A stretch of 64,000 nucleotides of DNA from Allostella sp. ATCC 35155 (GCA_006738865.1 AP019701.1:1236001-1300000); one strand, 5' to 3'. Positions 16,515 through 29,234 are shown, numbered from the stretch's first letter. The notes: generated by a model not told the origin, from the letters alone. Program-made: numbers and translations.

Positions 16515-17313
16515 GGTCGGGCGGGGCCAGGCCCGGCAGGCTGTCCGGGTCGGCCCCTTCGCGGATCGCCTTCAAGGTCGCGTAGGTCGCCTGGATGGCG
16601 GCGGAGATCGGCTGGTGGCCGAGCAGCGCGACGCGGACGCCGTTGCCGGCGAGCCAGGCCGGGTCGCGCAGGGCGGCCGGCGTGCCGCCCAGCATCAGCG
16701 GCAGGCGGACCGCGGCCCGGATCGCCTCCAGCTCGGCCCTGGCCTTGATGCCGACGAAGAAGAGGGCATCGACACCGGCCGCCTCGTAGGCCCGGGCGCG
16801 CGCGATCGCGTCCTCGACCCCGTTGACCTGCACCGCGCTGGTGCGGCCGATGACGACGAGGGCGGGGTCCTGCCGCCCGGCGAGGGCGGCCTTCATCTTG
16901 CCGACGCCCTCGGCGACCGGAATCAGCCGGGTCGTGCCGAGCGTGCCGAAGGGCTGCGGCAGGGCGGTGTCCTCGATGGTCAGGGCGGCGACGCCGGCCG
17001 ACTCCAGTTCCTCGACCGTGCGCTTGACGTTGAGGGCGTTGCCGTAGCCGTGGTCGGCATCGACCATCAGCGGCAGGCCGCCGGCGCGGTTGATGCGGTA
17101 GGCCTGCTGCGCGAACTCGGTCAGGGTCAGGGTGATGAGGTCGGGCGAGCCGATGACCGACAGCGAGCCGGTCGAGCCCGCGAACATGCCGATCTCGAAG
17201 CCCAGATCCTCGGCGATCCGGGCCGAGATCGCGTCATAGACCGAGCCCGGATGGTAGCAGCGGTCGGAGGAGAGAAGGGCGCGGAACCGCTCCCGGCGTG
17301 GGCTCCAGTGCAT
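16450..17313 (-). CDS. Oxaloacetate decarboxylase-type enzyme of the PEP mutase/isocitrate lyase superfamily
   Basis: This 287-residue protein has the (beta/alpha)8 superfamily blocks CYHPGSVYDAISARIAEDLG, LPLMVDADHGYGNALNV (metal-binding Asp pair) and ALTIEDTALPQPFG. It closely follows the pattern of Pseudomonas PA4872-type oxaloacetate decarboxylase, where Mg2+ assists loss of CO2 from oxaloacetate (family knowledge). It may act on another 2-oxo acid. The GST gene ends 15 bases upstream on the same strand, so the pair may be one transcript. The 3' end overlaps opgH convergently. Confidence 0.85.
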   Translation of the reverse strand: MHWSPRRERFRALLSSDRCYHPGSVYDAISARIAEDLGFEIGMFAGSTGSLSVIGSPDLITLTLTEFAQQAYRINRAGGLPLMVDADHGYGNALNVKRTVEELESAGVAALTIEDTALPQPFGTLGTTRLIPVAEGVGKMKAALAGRQDPALVVIGRTSAVQVNGVEDAIARARAYEAAGVDALFFVGIKARAELEAIRAAVRLPLMLGGTPAALRDPAWLAGNGVRVALLGHQPISAAIQATYATLKAIREGADPDSLPGLAPPDLMRRVTREAEHRRWQEDWLAG

Positions 17314-17328
17314 CGGCCGGCCCCCGCC

Positions 17329-17982
17329 TCAGAACTCGGCCGAAGGGATGACCATCGGCTCCTTGCGGGCGGCCTGGAGCCATTCCTGGAGGGGCGGATG
17401 CGCCCAGACCGCATCGCAATAGGCCTGGCCGACCTCGTCCATCTCGATCTTGTAGGTGCGGAAACGGCTGCAGACCGGCGCGTACATGGCGTCGGCGATC
17501 GAGAACTCGCCGAACAGGAACTCGCCCGAGCCGCCGTAGCGGCGGCGGCAGTCGCGCCAGATGGACGCGATCCGGTTGGCGTCCGCCTGGGCGGCTGCGG
17601 TCGGGAAGCGGTCGGGGAAGGTGCTGCGCATGTTCATGGGAAAATGCTGCCGCAGCGCCGCGAAGCCCGAATGCATCTCGGCCGATACCGAGCGCGCCAG
17701 CGCCCGGGCGCCGGCGTCGGCCGGCCACAGGCCGGCGTCCGGCACCAGTTCCGCCAGATACTCGCCGATGGCGAGGCTGTCCCACACCGTGCGTTCGCCA
17801 TGCCGGATGGCCGGGACGGTCCCGGAGGGGGAATGGCGCAGGATGGTCTCGCGGGTGGTCGGCTCGTCGAGGGCGATGACCACCTCGTCGAACGCCAGCC
17901 CGCTCTGCTTCACCATCAGCCATCCCCGCAGGGACCACGAGGAATAGTTCTTGTTGCCGATGTAGATGGTCAGATCCGCCAC
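17329..17982 (-). CDS. Glutathione S-transferase family protein
   Basis: A GTG start gives 217 residues. The N-terminal thioredoxin-like domain has IGNKNYSSWSLRGWL, where the SSWS serines occupy the catalytic position, and SGTVPAIRHG with the conserved cis-proline. DSLAIGEYLAEL completes the glutathione site. The C-terminal helical domain ends with SIADAMYAPVCSRFRTY. The class resembles soluble bacterial GSTs of the YfcF/zeta-like group. It precedes and probably shares a transcript with the decarboxylase gene. Confidence 0.88.
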   Translation of the reverse strand: MADLTIYIGNKNYSSWSLRGWLMVKQSGLAFDEVVIALDEPTTRETILRHSPSGTVPAIRHGERTVWDSLAIGEYLAELVPDAGLWPADAGARALARSVSAEMHSGFAALRQHFPMNMRSTFPDRFPTAAAQADANRIASIWRDCRRRYGGSGEFLFGEFSIADAMYAPVCSRFRTYKIEMDEVGQAYCDAVWAHPPLQEWLQAARKEPMVIPSAEF

Positions 17983-18115
17983 GGATTGCGCCCCTTCTCG
18001 TTGGCGAGGTGGCAGTTAGAGGAAACCTGCGACCCGACGCAACCGTGACTTCGGAGGCCGGCCGCGCTAGAGACGGGGTCGAACCCCAATCCGACCAGAC
18101 GCGAGTCCCCCTGCC

Positions 18116-19491
<1,376 letters not shown>

Positions 19492-19492
<1 letters not shown>

Positions 19493-21120
19493 TGCGCACG
19501 CTGATCCGTCTTGCCGCCGCCGGCGGGCTGGTCCTCACGGCGCTCCTGGTCGCCGCGCCCGAGGCCCGGGCCGACGTGGCATCGTCCGTCGCTGCGGCGG
19601 TGTCGCAGTCGGACCGCGGCCTGCCGGCCGTCGTACGCAGCGCGGTCGCCGACACCTATCGGGCGCGTCGCAACCGCCCCCTGTGGGTCGATTCGCCGGC
19701 ACGCGCGGCAGCGTTGCGCGACCTGCTGCGCGATGCCGCGACCGACGGGCTCGATGCCCGCGCCTACCTCACCGCGGTCGAGGCCGCATCGGGCGCGCGC
19801 GGCGACGCGGCGCTGGCCCGGCTCGACGTCGCGCTGACGCGCGGGCTCGCGGCCTATGCCCGCGACCTCTGGTACGGCCGGCCCGACGCCAAGGTCGTCG
19901 ACGAGAGCCTGACGCGGCGTCACGAGCGGCTCGACCTCGCCCGCTTCCTCGCCGGCGCCGCCCAGGCCGATGCCGCGGCACTCGCCCGGCAGGTCGACGG
20001 GCTGCGCCCGCCGCATGCCCAGTACGCCAAGCTGCGGGCGGCGCTGGCGCGCCTGGATGCGCAGAAAGAGCCGACCGAGAAGGCGATCGCCGACGGTCCG
20101 ATCCTGCGGCCGGGGACGCGCGATCCGCGCGTCGTGCCGATCCGCGAACGGATCGAGGCGGAAGGCGAGTGGTCGGACGAGGAGGACGTGGCCTTCGCCG
20201 CCCCGAGCTACGGCGAGGGCGGCGACTGGTCGCGCTACGACGAGGGGCTGACGCGCGCGGTGCGCAGCTTCCAGCGCCGTCTGGCGCTGCAGGACGACGG
20301 GCTGGTCGGCGGGCGCACCCTCTGGGCGCTCAACATGGACGACCGCGAGCGCCGGCGCATCGTGATCGAGAACATGGAGCGGCTGCGCTGGCTGCCGCGC
20401 CGGCTCGAGACGGACCACATCATCGTCAACATGGCGGGCTACGATCTGACGGTGACCCGGAGCGGCCAGCCGGTGATGACGATGAAGGTCGTGGTCGGGC
20501 GGCCCTTCCGGCAGACGCCGATCATGCGCAGCGACATCACCGACCTCGTGCTCAACCCGTTCTGGAACGCGCCCGAGAAGCTGGCGCGCGAGGATCTCTT
20601 CCCCAAGCTGCGCACGAACCCCGGCTATTTCGCCGAGAAGGGCTACCGGGTGCTCGCGGGGTGGAGCCAGTCGGCGCCCGAGGTGCCGCTGTCGATGGTC
20701 GACATCCCCAACCTGTCCTCGCCGATGGGCTCGGTCCGGGTGCGCCAGGATCCGGGCCCGAAGAACGCCCTCGGGCGCATCAAGTTCAACATGGCGAACA
20801 AGCACGCGATCTATCTGCACGACACGCCGGATCGCCACTTGTTCAAGCGCAGCGCGCGCAACTTCAGCTCGGGCTGCATCCGGCTGGAGAGGCCGGTGGA
20901 ACTGGCCGAACTCCTGCTGTCCACCCAGCCCGACTGGCCGCCCGAGCGGCTGGCGGCGGCGATCGACACGGGCGACACCCGGACGGTCGCCCTGCGCAAG
21001 CGGTGGCCGGTCTATCTCGTGTACCAGACCGCCTGGGTCGACGATGCGGGCGCACTCGTGGTCCGCGACGACATCTACGGGCTGCGCGCCGGCGGCCCCG
21101 ACGAGCGAAAGGAGGGCTGA
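19492..21120 (+). CDS. L,D-transpeptidase, YcbB/LdtD type
   Basis: The ATG overlaps the stop of the aminopeptidase gene. The 542-residue protein has a Sec signal peptide (residues 1-27), an N-terminal scaffold with YRARRNRPLWVDS, and a peptidoglycan-binding-like segment near FQRRLALQDDGLVG. A YkuD catalytic domain follows with IYLHDTP (His) and NFSSGCIRLE (nucleophilic Cys). YcbB-type enzymes form 3-3 crosslinks between diaminopimelate residues and are resistant to most beta-lactams. It is shorter than the E. coli protein (about 615 residues). A hairpin follows at 21136. Confidence 0.93.
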
Positions 21121-21135
21121 GCAACAGGCATCGTC

Positions 21136-21164
21136 CGGGCGCCCCCGCACGAGGGAGGCGCCCG
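21136..21164 (+). terminator. 8-bp stem hairpin after the L,D-transpeptidase gene
   Basis: CGGGCGCC at 21136-21143 pairs perfectly with GGCGCCCG at 21157-21164 around a 13-base loop. It lies 15 bases after the stop and 98 bases before the next start. No U-run follows, so termination is plausible but not proven. Confidence 0.4.
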
Positions 21165-21261
21165 CGGCCCGCGTCATCGCTGGGGGGCATGATCGCGCTC
21201 CGCCCACCGCCTCCGGTCCTGGAGTGCGGTGCCATCATCGAAGTTTTGGGAGAGTTTCTTC

Positions 21262-21840
21262 ATGACGGACCAGCCGAACGGCGTCGGCGGCACGGGGATG
21301 CCGTCGCGTCGTCGACTGCTCGGCGGCTTGGCCTGTGGCCTCGCCGTCCTCGCTGCTCGCCCGGTGTTCGCCGCCGTGGCCGAGGGCCAGCCGGATCGCC
21401 GGCTCCACCTCCACAACGTCAACACGCTGGAGACGATCGACGTCACCTATTTCCGCGACGGCCGCTACCGGCCCGATGCCCTGCGGGAATTGAACCGGTT
21501 CCTGCGCGACTACCGCTCCGGCCAGGTCGCGCGCATGGACCCGGAACTCTACGACTACCTCCACGACCTGCAGGCCGCGGTGCGGCTGGCCGATGACGAG
21601 CCGACGCGCATCGTCTCCGGCTATCGCTCGCCGAAGACCAACCGGGCCAGGCGCCGGCAGGATCGCGCGGTCGCCCGCGACAGCTATCACACGCGCGGAC
21701 AGGCGTTCGACGTCGTGCTGCCGGACCGCAACCTGATGGCGGTCCGCGATGTCGCGGTGAAGCTGGAGCGGGGCGGCGTCGGAGCCTACCCGCGCTCGGG
21801 CTTCCTGCATCTCGACGTCGGGCCCGCCCGCTCCTGGTAG
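21262..21840 (+). CDS. YcbK-like M15 family (DUF882) exported protein
   Basis: I chose the ATG at 21262 because GGGAGAG precedes it. The 192-residue protein has a twin-arginine-like signal (SRRRLLGGLACGLAVLAARP). The domain that follows has IVSGYRSPKTN, SYHTRGQAFDVVLPD (zinc-binding His and Asp) and GGVGAYPRSGFLHLDVGP (second His pair). This is the D-alanyl-D-alanine carboxypeptidase-related Peptidase_M15_2 fold. Paired with a YcbB-type gene it forms the ycbB-ycbK neighbourhood common in proteobacteria. A GTG 33 bases upstream is a less likely start. Confidence 0.88.
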   Translation: MTDQPNGVGGTGMPSRRRLLGGLACGLAVLAARPVFAAVAEGQPDRRLHLHNVNTLETIDVTYFRDGRYRPDALRELNRFLRDYRSGQVARMDPELYDYLHDLQAAVRLADDEPTRIVSGYRSPKTNRARRRQDRAVARDSYHTRGQAFDVVLPDRNLMAVRDVAVKLERGGVGAYPRSGFLHLDVGPARSW

Positions 21841-21871
21841 CGGGCCGGCCCCGTCCGAGGGCGATCCCCCG

Positions 21872-23005
21872 TCAGCGTGCCGCGGATATGCCCAGGGTGC
21901 GCTGGCGGGGGACCAGCATCCAGGCGCGGCCGCGCGCCCGCATGCCGCCGGCGGCGGCACCGGCGGCCTCGCCGACTCCCCAGAAGAGATCGCCGCGCAC
22001 GGCGCCCTTGATCGCCCCGCCGGTGTCCTGTGCGACGACGAGGCGGCGGACGATCTGTCCGGCCGACGGCGCGTCGGCGAGATCGACCCAGACCGGCACG
22101 CCGAGCGGTACGCTCTTCGGATCGACCGCGAGGCTGCGCCCGGTCGTCAGCGGCACGCCCATCGCGCCGCGGGCGCCGACCGCGTCCTTGAGGCGGAAGA
22201 AGATGTTGCTCGGATTGGTCGCCTTCAGGGCTGCCATGCGCTTGGGATTGCGCCGCATCCAGTCGCGGATGGCGACCATCGAGACGCTCTCCAGCTCGAG
22301 CTCGCCCCAGCTGACGAGCGTGCGGCCGACCGGATGGTAGGGGTGGCCGTTCTGCCCGGCATATTCGACGCCGATCACCCTGCCGTCGGTCAGCCGGACC
22401 CGGCCGGAGCCCTGGATTTCCAGGAAGAAGGCGTCGACCGGATCGTCGACCCACAACAGCTCCAGCCCGCGCCGGGCGAGCGCACCGTTCTGGATTTGCG
22501 CGCGGGTCGGCATGCGCCGCGACTTCGGCGGCATGCGGTAGAGCGGCGTGTCGAACTTGGCCGTCCGGGTCAGCGACCCGCGCAGCTCGGGCTCGTAATA
22601 GCCGGTGAAGAGGCCGGTCTGGCCGCCGCCGAGTACCAGCGGCTCGAACCATTGTTCGAAGAAGCGGCGGGCGGCCTCGGGCCCAGGCGCCACCTGTTCG
22701 GCGGCGCGGCAGGGTCCGACCCAGTCGGAGACGCGGCCGGCGATGCCGTCCGGCCCCAGCGGGTAGCTTGCCGGTTGCCGCAGCAGCCGGGCGCAGGACT
22801 GGCGGAACGCCTGCACGGCGGCCGAGGCGTCGTCCCCATCCCAGCCCGGCAGCGGCGCATAGCTGGCGTCGATCACGACGCCGGAGGCGGTGACCACGGG
22901 ACGCCCGCCCGCGGCGCCCTGGCGGGAGCCGCCGTCGCCCGTACCGCAGGCGGCAAGAATCATCGTCAGCCCGGCCACCCCGGCCAGACGCCAGATCGTC
23001 GACAT
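21872..23005 (-). CDS. mltA: Membrane-bound lytic murein transglycosylase A
   Basis: The ATG at 23005 gives 377 residues with a lipoprotein signal peptide (LTMILAAC, lipidated Cys at about 20). The MltA domain carries GLFTGYYEPELRGS, and the C-terminal 3D domain contains VVAQDTGGAIKGAVRGDLFW with the catalytic Asp cluster. MltA cleaves glycan strands to 1,6-anhydro-muropeptides at the outer membrane. In-frame sequence upstream of 23005 has no signal peptide logic, so the shorter start is preferred. It converges with the M15 gene. Confidence 0.94.
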   Translation of the reverse strand: MSTIWRLAGVAGLTMILAACGTGDGGSRQGAAGGRPVVTASGVVIDASYAPLPGWDGDDASAAVQAFRQSCARLLRQPASYPLGPDGIAGRVSDWVGPCRAAEQVAPGPEAARRFFEQWFEPLVLGGGQTGLFTGYYEPELRGSLTRTAKFDTPLYRMPPKSRRMPTRAQIQNGALARRGLELLWVDDPVDAFFLEIQGSGRVRLTDGRVIGVEYAGQNGHPYHPVGRTLVSWGELELESVSMVAIRDWMRRNPKRMAALKATNPSNIFFRLKDAVGARGAMGVPLTTGRSLAVDPKSVPLGVPVWVDLADAPSAGQIVRRLVVAQDTGGAIKGAVRGDLFWGVGEAAGAAAGGMRARGRAWMLVPRQRTLGISAAR

Positions 23006-23158
23006 GCTCCCGGATCCCCCCCTCGGCCGATTCGCGAATCGGTCCCGGGGTCGGAAGATAGCGTGGCGCGGGCGTCGGCAGAACCGCTGCCGCGTTCGCG
23101 GCGACCCATTCTTCCGAAGGCCTGCCGAGACCAGGCGCGCAAGCGAGGAGGAAGTGCG

Positions 23159-23704
23159 ATGCAGACCGCCGAATACCGGCTCCGAAAGGCCGTCGCGGCC
23201 GATATTCCGGCGATCCGCGCCATGCAGGCGCGCTCGATGCGGACGTTGGGCACGCGGTTCTACGATCCCGCCCTGGTCGAGCGGTATCTCGCCCAGATCG
23301 GGACGATGGACGAGCGCGTCGTTGCCGAGGGCCACTATTTCATCGCGGTCGACGGCCTCGATCGGCCGGTGGGCAGCGGCGGCTGGTCACGCCAGCGCCC
23401 GACCTATGCCGGCGACGGGCAGGGGCTGCAGCCGGCCGGGTTCGCCACGGTGCGCAGCGTCTTCGTCTGCCCCGAGCACAGCCGCCGCGGCATCGCCACC
23501 GCCATCATGCAGCTGGCCGAGGAGGACGCGGTGCTGTTCGGCGTCGAGCATATGCGGCTCGCCGCGACCCTCTCCGGCATTCCGCTGTACGAGGCGCTGG
23601 GATGGCGCCGGGGACGGTCCTATGCCATCCGGCTTCCCGACGGGGGCCGGCTCGAATGCCTCGAGATGGACAAGGGGCTGATCCGGACCGACCTCGCGGC
23701 CTGA
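23159..23704 (+). CDS. GNAT family N-acetyltransferase
   Basis: The ATG at 23159 is preceded by GAGGAAG and gives 181 residues. N-terminal YRLRKAVAADIPAIRAMQARS is the usual first strand and helix. The acetyl-CoA-binding motif A is visible as VRSVFVCPEHSRRGIATAIM. The C-terminal IPLYEALGWRRG fits the last strand. Substrate is unknown. The gene stands alone between mltA (divergent) and the eRF1-like gene (convergent, 13 bases away). Confidence 0.88.
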   Translation: MQTAEYRLRKAVAADIPAIRAMQARSMRTLGTRFYDPALVERYLAQIGTMDERVVAEGHYFIAVDGLDRPVGSGGWSRQRPTYAGDGQGLQPAGFATVRSVFVCPEHSRRGIATAIMQLAEEDAVLFGVEHMRLAATLSGIPLYEALGWRRGRSYAIRLPDGGRLECLEMDKGLIRTDLAA

Positions 23705-23717
23705 GCGGCGACTTGCG

Positions 23718-24110
23718 TCACCGCTGCGGCAGCATCCGGTCGGCTTTCAGGAAGTAGGTGCGGGCGTGCGCCACGATCTGATTGTCGGTCGGATGGTCGA
23801 GCGTCTCGACGCCGACGATGTGGTCCGCGCGGTCGGGGGCGGCGTCGTGGACGTACTTGATGAATTCCAGCTTCGCCTGCCCGGGGCCGACGACCAGGAT
23901 CTCCGGCACCCCCTGCACGGCGTCGAGGATGGCGTGGAGGAACTCGCGGTCCGGCGGGCTCTTGCGCCCCATCAGGTGACCCTTGCCGTGGCGCAGGTTG
24001 CGGTGGGGACCGTGCGCGTGCAGCACCGTCCGGTCCGCCTCGTCCGGGTTGAACGTGAAGACGCGGGCTTCCTGGTGATCGAGCCAGACGACGGCGTGGT
24101 GATGGGTCAT
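23718..24110 (-). CDS. eRF1-like (translational machinery / host attachment family) protein
   Basis: The 130-residue protein begins MTHHHAVVWLDHQEARVF and includes EILVVGPGQAKLEFIKYVHD and GVETLDHPTDNQIVAHARTY. These blocks belong to the small family with an eRF1 domain-3-like fold, often labelled translational machinery protein in rhizobia. Its role is unknown; relatives are linked with stress or low oxygen. A perfect FNR/FixK-type palindrome lies 54-67 bases upstream of the start. Confidence 0.75.
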   Translation of the reverse strand: MTHHHAVVWLDHQEARVFTFNPDEADRTVLHAHGPHRNLRHGKGHLMGRKSPPDREFLHAILDAVQGVPEILVVGPGQAKLEFIKYVHDAAPDRADHIVGVETLDHPTDNQIVAHARTYFLKADRMLPQR

Positions 24111-24163
24111 GGATCCTCCCCTGGGGTCGAGAGGGATCGTCCGTCACGCCGGCCGTCGCGGCA

Positions 24164-24177
24164 TTGACCTGCGTCAA
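24164..24177. promoter_or_regulatory. FNR/FixK-type palindrome (TTGAC-N4-GTCAA)
   Basis: TTGACCTGCGTCAA is a perfect dyad that matches the TTGAY-N4-RTCAA boxes bound by FNR/FixK/DNR-type regulators. It lies in the intergenic gap upstream of the eRF1-like gene (start at 24110), at a distance that fits an activator site centred near -41.5 with a short leader. Binding is inferred. Confidence 0.6.
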
Positions 24178-24187
24178 GGCCGGTGCC

Positions 24188-26047
<1,860 letters not shown>

Positions 26048-26076
26048 GGCAGCCTTGTGTGATACAGGTTCGGCCG

Positions 26077-27009
26077 ATGGCCCTGACCGACCACCAGCAG
26101 CGGGAGATCGCGGAAGCCCGCGCGGAAACCCGACCGACTCTCCGAGCGACCGTGCCGGCGCTGGAGGAGATCCTTCATCAGCCGATGGCCGTCCTCGACC
26201 ATGGCTTCGTCCGGGTGATCGACTACATGGGGGACGATGCGGCCGTCGTCCAGGCCGCCCGCGTCTCCTACGGCCGCGGCACGCGCAAGGTCAGCGAGGA
26301 TCGGGGGCTCATCAACTACCTGATGCGCCACCGGCACACCACGCCCTTCGAGATGTGCGAGATCAAGTTCCATGTGAAGCTGCCGGTGTTCGTCGCGCGG
26401 CAGTGGATTCGCCATCGCACGGCGAACGTGAACGAGTATTCGGCGCGCTACTCGGTCCTCGATCGCGAGTTCTACATCCCCGCGCCCGAGCAGCTCGCCG
26501 CCCAGTCGGCCGTCAATCGCCAGGGCCGCGGTGCCGTCCTGGAGGGCGCGGAGGCCGAGGAGGTGCTGGCGATCCTGCGGCGCGACGCGGCCCAGACCTA
26601 TGACGACTATCTCTGGATGCTCAACGAGGCGGAGGAGGGCGGGGCCGTCGATTCCGCCCGCGCCGGGCTGGCGCGCGAACTGGCGCGGATGAATCTGACG
26701 CTCAACGTCTACACCCAGTGGTACTGGAAGGTCGACCTTCACAATCTGTTGCATTTCCTGTCGTTGCGAGCCGACCCTCATGCGCAGTACGAGATCCGCG
26801 TCTATGCCGACGCGATGATGGAGGCGGTGCGCCGCTGGGTGCCCATGGTCCACGACGCCTTCCTCGACTACCGGCTGGGCGCCGCGACGCTGTCGGGGAA
26901 GATGCTGGAGGTCGTGCGGCGGATGTTGGACGGCGAGACGGTGGAGCAGGCCGGCAGCGGCCTCGGCGCGCGCGAATGGCGCGAACTGATGGCGATGCTC
27001 GGCCGCTAG
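26077..27009 (+). CDS. thyX: FAD-dependent thymidylate synthase ThyX
   Basis: The ATG at 26077 (310 residues) is preferred over a GTG at 26059. The ThyX signature [15 protein letters not shown] is intact, and RQWIRHR upstream supplies the FAD and dUMP contacts. The C-terminal [18 protein letters not shown] is also typical. ThyX makes dTMP from dUMP using methylene-tetrahydrofolate and FADH2. It is the only thymidylate synthase seen here. It follows the divergent ABC exporter and precedes the YkuD lipoprotein by 25 bases. Confidence 0.96.
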   Translation: MALTDHQQREIAEARAETRPTLRATVPALEEILHQPMAVLDHGFVRVIDYMGDDAAVVQAARVSYGRGTRKVSEDRGLINYLMRHRHTTPFEMCEIKFHVKLPVFVARQWIRHRTANVNEYSARYSVLDREFYIPAPEQLAAQSAVNRQGRGAVLEGAEAEEVLAILRRDAAQTYDDYLWMLNEAEEGGAVDSARAGLARELARMNLTLNVYTQWYWKVDLHNLLHFLSLRADPHAQYEIRVYADAMMEAVRRWVPMVHDAFLDYRLGAATLSGKMLEVVRRMLDGETVEQAGSGLGAREWRELMAMLGR

Positions 27010-27034
27010 GCGAGGGAAGCGGGTTCGGGGCGCG

Positions 27035-27697
27035 ATGCGGGTTTTCTGGATTGCAGCGATCGCGGCGGCGCTGGCCGCCTGCGTCGACCGACCGGTCGCC
27101 GTCACGACGGTGCCGGATGCTGCGCCGCCACGGGGCGAGCAGACCGCGGCGCTGACCGCGGGCAGCTTCGCCGAGCCGGCCCGGGCCGTGCGCTTCGACA
27201 TTGCGGCACCGCCGCCGCTGCCGGCCTTCCGCCGCGCCAGCCTGACGCCCCCGGACGGCGCGCCGCTGCCGCCGATGGCCGACCGCATCGTCGTCCACAA
27301 GATGGACCGCCGCCTCGAACTGATGCGCGAGGGTAAGCCGCTCCGGACCTACCGCGTCGACCTCGGCTGGCAGACGCTGGGCCACAAGCAGGAAGAGGGC
27401 GACGGGCGCACGCCGGAGGGCGTCTACCAGATCGAGAGCCGCAACGACCGCAGCAACTACTATCGCGCCCTCAAGATCTCCTATCCCAACGGTGAGGATC
27501 GCGCCCGGGCCCGCGCCCGCGGGGTCTCGCCGGGCGGGCTCATCCTCATCCACGGCCAGCCGAACAATCCGCGTTCGTGGGAGCGCGCGCAGAAGAAGCG
27601 TGACTGGACCGAAGGCTGCATCGCCGTCCGCAACGCGGAGATGGACGAGATCTGGGCGATGGTCGCCGACGGCACGGAGATCGAAATCCGGCCGTAG
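27035..27697 (+). CDS. L,D-transpeptidase family lipoprotein (YkuD domain)
   Basis: The 220-residue protein has a short lipoprotein signal (IAAIAAALAAC, lipidated Cys near residue 16). A proline-rich linker leads to a YkuD domain with IVVHKMDRRLELM, LILIHGQPNN (His) and RDWTEGCIAVRN (catalytic Cys). It may crosslink peptidoglycan or attach a protein to it. It is the second L,D-transpeptidase in the window and unlike the larger YcbB-type one. It lies 25 bases after thyX, so it may be co-transcribed. Confidence 0.9.
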   Translation: MRVFWIAAIAAALAACVDRPVAVTTVPDAAPPRGEQTAALTAGSFAEPARAVRFDIAAPPPLPAFRRASLTPPDGAPLPPMADRIVVHKMDRRLELMREGKPLRTYRVDLGWQTLGHKQEEGDGRTPEGVYQIESRNDRSNYYRALKISYPNGEDRARARARGVSPGGLILIHGQPNNPRSWERAQKKRDWTEGCIAVRNAEMDEIWAMVADGTEIEIRP

Positions 27698-27737
27698 CGG
27701 GCATCCGGCCAGGGTCGGCAACCAGGCTGGGAAGCGG

Positions 27738-28775
27738 CTAGATCGCGAATTCGAGCAGCACCCGGGTCCCGCGGTGGCTGGCGTCGAAGCGCACCGCCGT
27801 CTTCAGGTCGCTCGCCATCGCCTTGACGATCCGGGAGCCGAGCCCGGTGCCGCGCGCCTGGCCCTCGCCGGCCCAGCCGATGCCGTCATCCTCCACCACC
27901 AGCGACACCCCATGCGGCTCGCGGTTGCGGATTTCGACCCGGACGGCCCCTTCGGTGCCGGCGGGATAGGCGTACTTGTAGGCGTTGGTCACCAGTTCGG
28001 TGACGATGACGCCGACCGAGACGGCCTTGTCGGTCGGTATCCGGATGGGGTCGGCCTGCAGGTGGATCGGATGCTCGCGGCCGCTCGCCCGCATCGCCGC
28101 CTGAAGCTCCTCGATCAGGCTCTTGAGATAGGCGTCGATCTCGACGAAGCGGACATCGTCCGACGTGTAGAGGCGACGATGGATGCCGGCGATCGCGGTG
28201 ATCCGCGCCTGCATCTCCTCCAGCGCCGCCTTGGCTATGGGATCCTTCAGGGAATGGGCCTGCATGAAGGCGAGGCCGGCGACGAGGGCGAGGCTGTTGG
28301 CGACGCGGTGGTTGACCTCGCGCAGCAGCATCTCGGCCCGGTCGCGGGCGGCGCGCGTCTCGCTTTCGGCCTCCGCCTTGGCGCGCCGCAGCCGCTCGTG
28401 CGCCAGGGCCTGGTCGGCGGCCTCCGCCAGGAGTTCGCGGAAGGTGCCCTCGACATCCTTCCAGACATAGTCGACCGCGCCCGCCTTCAGGGCGGCGACC
28501 GCCACGCGGCTGTCCTCCGAGCCGGTGACGTAGACCACCGGCGGCGCATCGGGCAGCTCGCGGATGCGCGGCAGAAGATCGAGCCCGGTCTCTCCCGGCA
28601 TGAAATGGTCGAGCGCGACGACGTCGATCCCGCCGGCTTCGATGCGCGCAAGTCCGGCGGTTCCGTCGGCGGCATGCTCGACGGCGAAGCCGCGCGCCTC
28701 CAGGGTGCGCCGGACCAGCCGCGCGATCCCGGCGTCGTCGTCGATATAGAGCAGGCGCGCCCGCGGCTCGGTCAC
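27738..28775 (-). CDS. Response regulator-histidine kinase hybrid (HWE/HisKA_2 type)
   Basis: A GTG start gives 345 residues. Residues 1-120 are a receiver domain (YIDDDAG, phospho-acceptor in VALDHFMPG, VYVTGSE). A coiled-coil region leads to LLREVNHRVANSLALVAGLA, the phospho-histidine helix of HisKA_2/HWE kinases. An ATPase domain follows with VTELVTNAYKYAYP and VEDDGIGW. Receiver-kinase proteins of this kind relay phosphate or feed stress signalling in alphaproteobacteria. It is the last gene of a three-gene cassette, two bases after the receiver gene. Confidence 0.9.
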   Translation of the reverse strand: MTEPRARLLYIDDDAGIARLVRRTLEARGFAVEHAADGTAGLARIEAGGIDVVALDHFMPGETGLDLLPRIRELPDAPPVVYVTGSEDSRVAVAALKAGAVDYVWKDVEGTFRELLAEAADQALAHERLRRAKAEAESETRAARDRAEMLLREVNHRVANSLALVAGLAFMQAHSLKDPIAKAALEEMQARITAIAGIHRRLYTSDDVRFVEIDAYLKSLIEELQAAMRASGREHPIHLQADPIRIPTDKAVSVGVIVTELVTNAYKYAYPAGTEGAVRVEIRNREPHGVSLVVEDDGIGWAGEGQARGTGLGSRIVKAMASDLKTAVRFDASHRGTRVLLEFAI

Positions 28776-28777
28776 GG

Positions 28778-29224
28778 TCAGTCGATCTCCGGCACCTGCA
28801 TCACCGCGAAGAAGAGGCCGAGCTGCCGGATGGCGTTGGCGAACGCCTCGTAGTTGACGGGCTTGGTGATGTAGACGTTGGCGCCGAGGTCGTAGCAGCG
28901 CTGGATCTCGCGCTGGTCGTCGGTGGTGGTGAGGACGACGACGGGGGAGCGTTTGGTGTGGGGGTTGGCCTTGACCTTGGCCAGGATGTCGACCCCGGTC
29001 ATGTCCGGCAGGTTGAGGTCGAGCAGGATCAGCAGGCCGCGGCCCGCGCTCACTTGGCCCGAGCCGTCCTGGCCGAACAGGAAGGTCAGGGCGCTGGTGC
29101 CGTCGGTAAAGGGCACGATCTCGTTGTGAACGCCGGCGCGCCGGATGTTCTTCTCGATGAGGCGGGCGTGGCCCTCGTCATCCTCGATCATGACGATGGT
29201 CACGGCCTGGGCGGCAGCATTCAT
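28778..29224 (-). CDS. Stand-alone response regulator (receiver domain)
   Basis: The 148-residue protein is a single CheY-like receiver: acidic pair EDDEGHARL, phospho-acceptor Asp in LLDLNLPDMTG, Thr in VVVLTTTDDQ and Lys in VYITKPVNYEAF. Such single-domain regulators next to CHASE3 or phytochrome-type kinases usually shuttle phosphate to another protein. It lies between the two kinases, 10 bases after the CHASE3 kinase and 2 before the hybrid kinase, so the three form one operon. Confidence 0.93.
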   Translation of the reverse strand: MNAAAQAVTIVMIEDDEGHARLIEKNIRRAGVHNEIVPFTDGTSALTFLFGQDGSGQVSAGRGLLILLDLNLPDMTGVDILAKVKANPHTKRSPVVVLTTTDDQREIQRCYDLGANVYITKPVNYEAFANAIRQLGLFFAVMQVPEID

Positions 29225-29234
29225 GACGGGTCCT

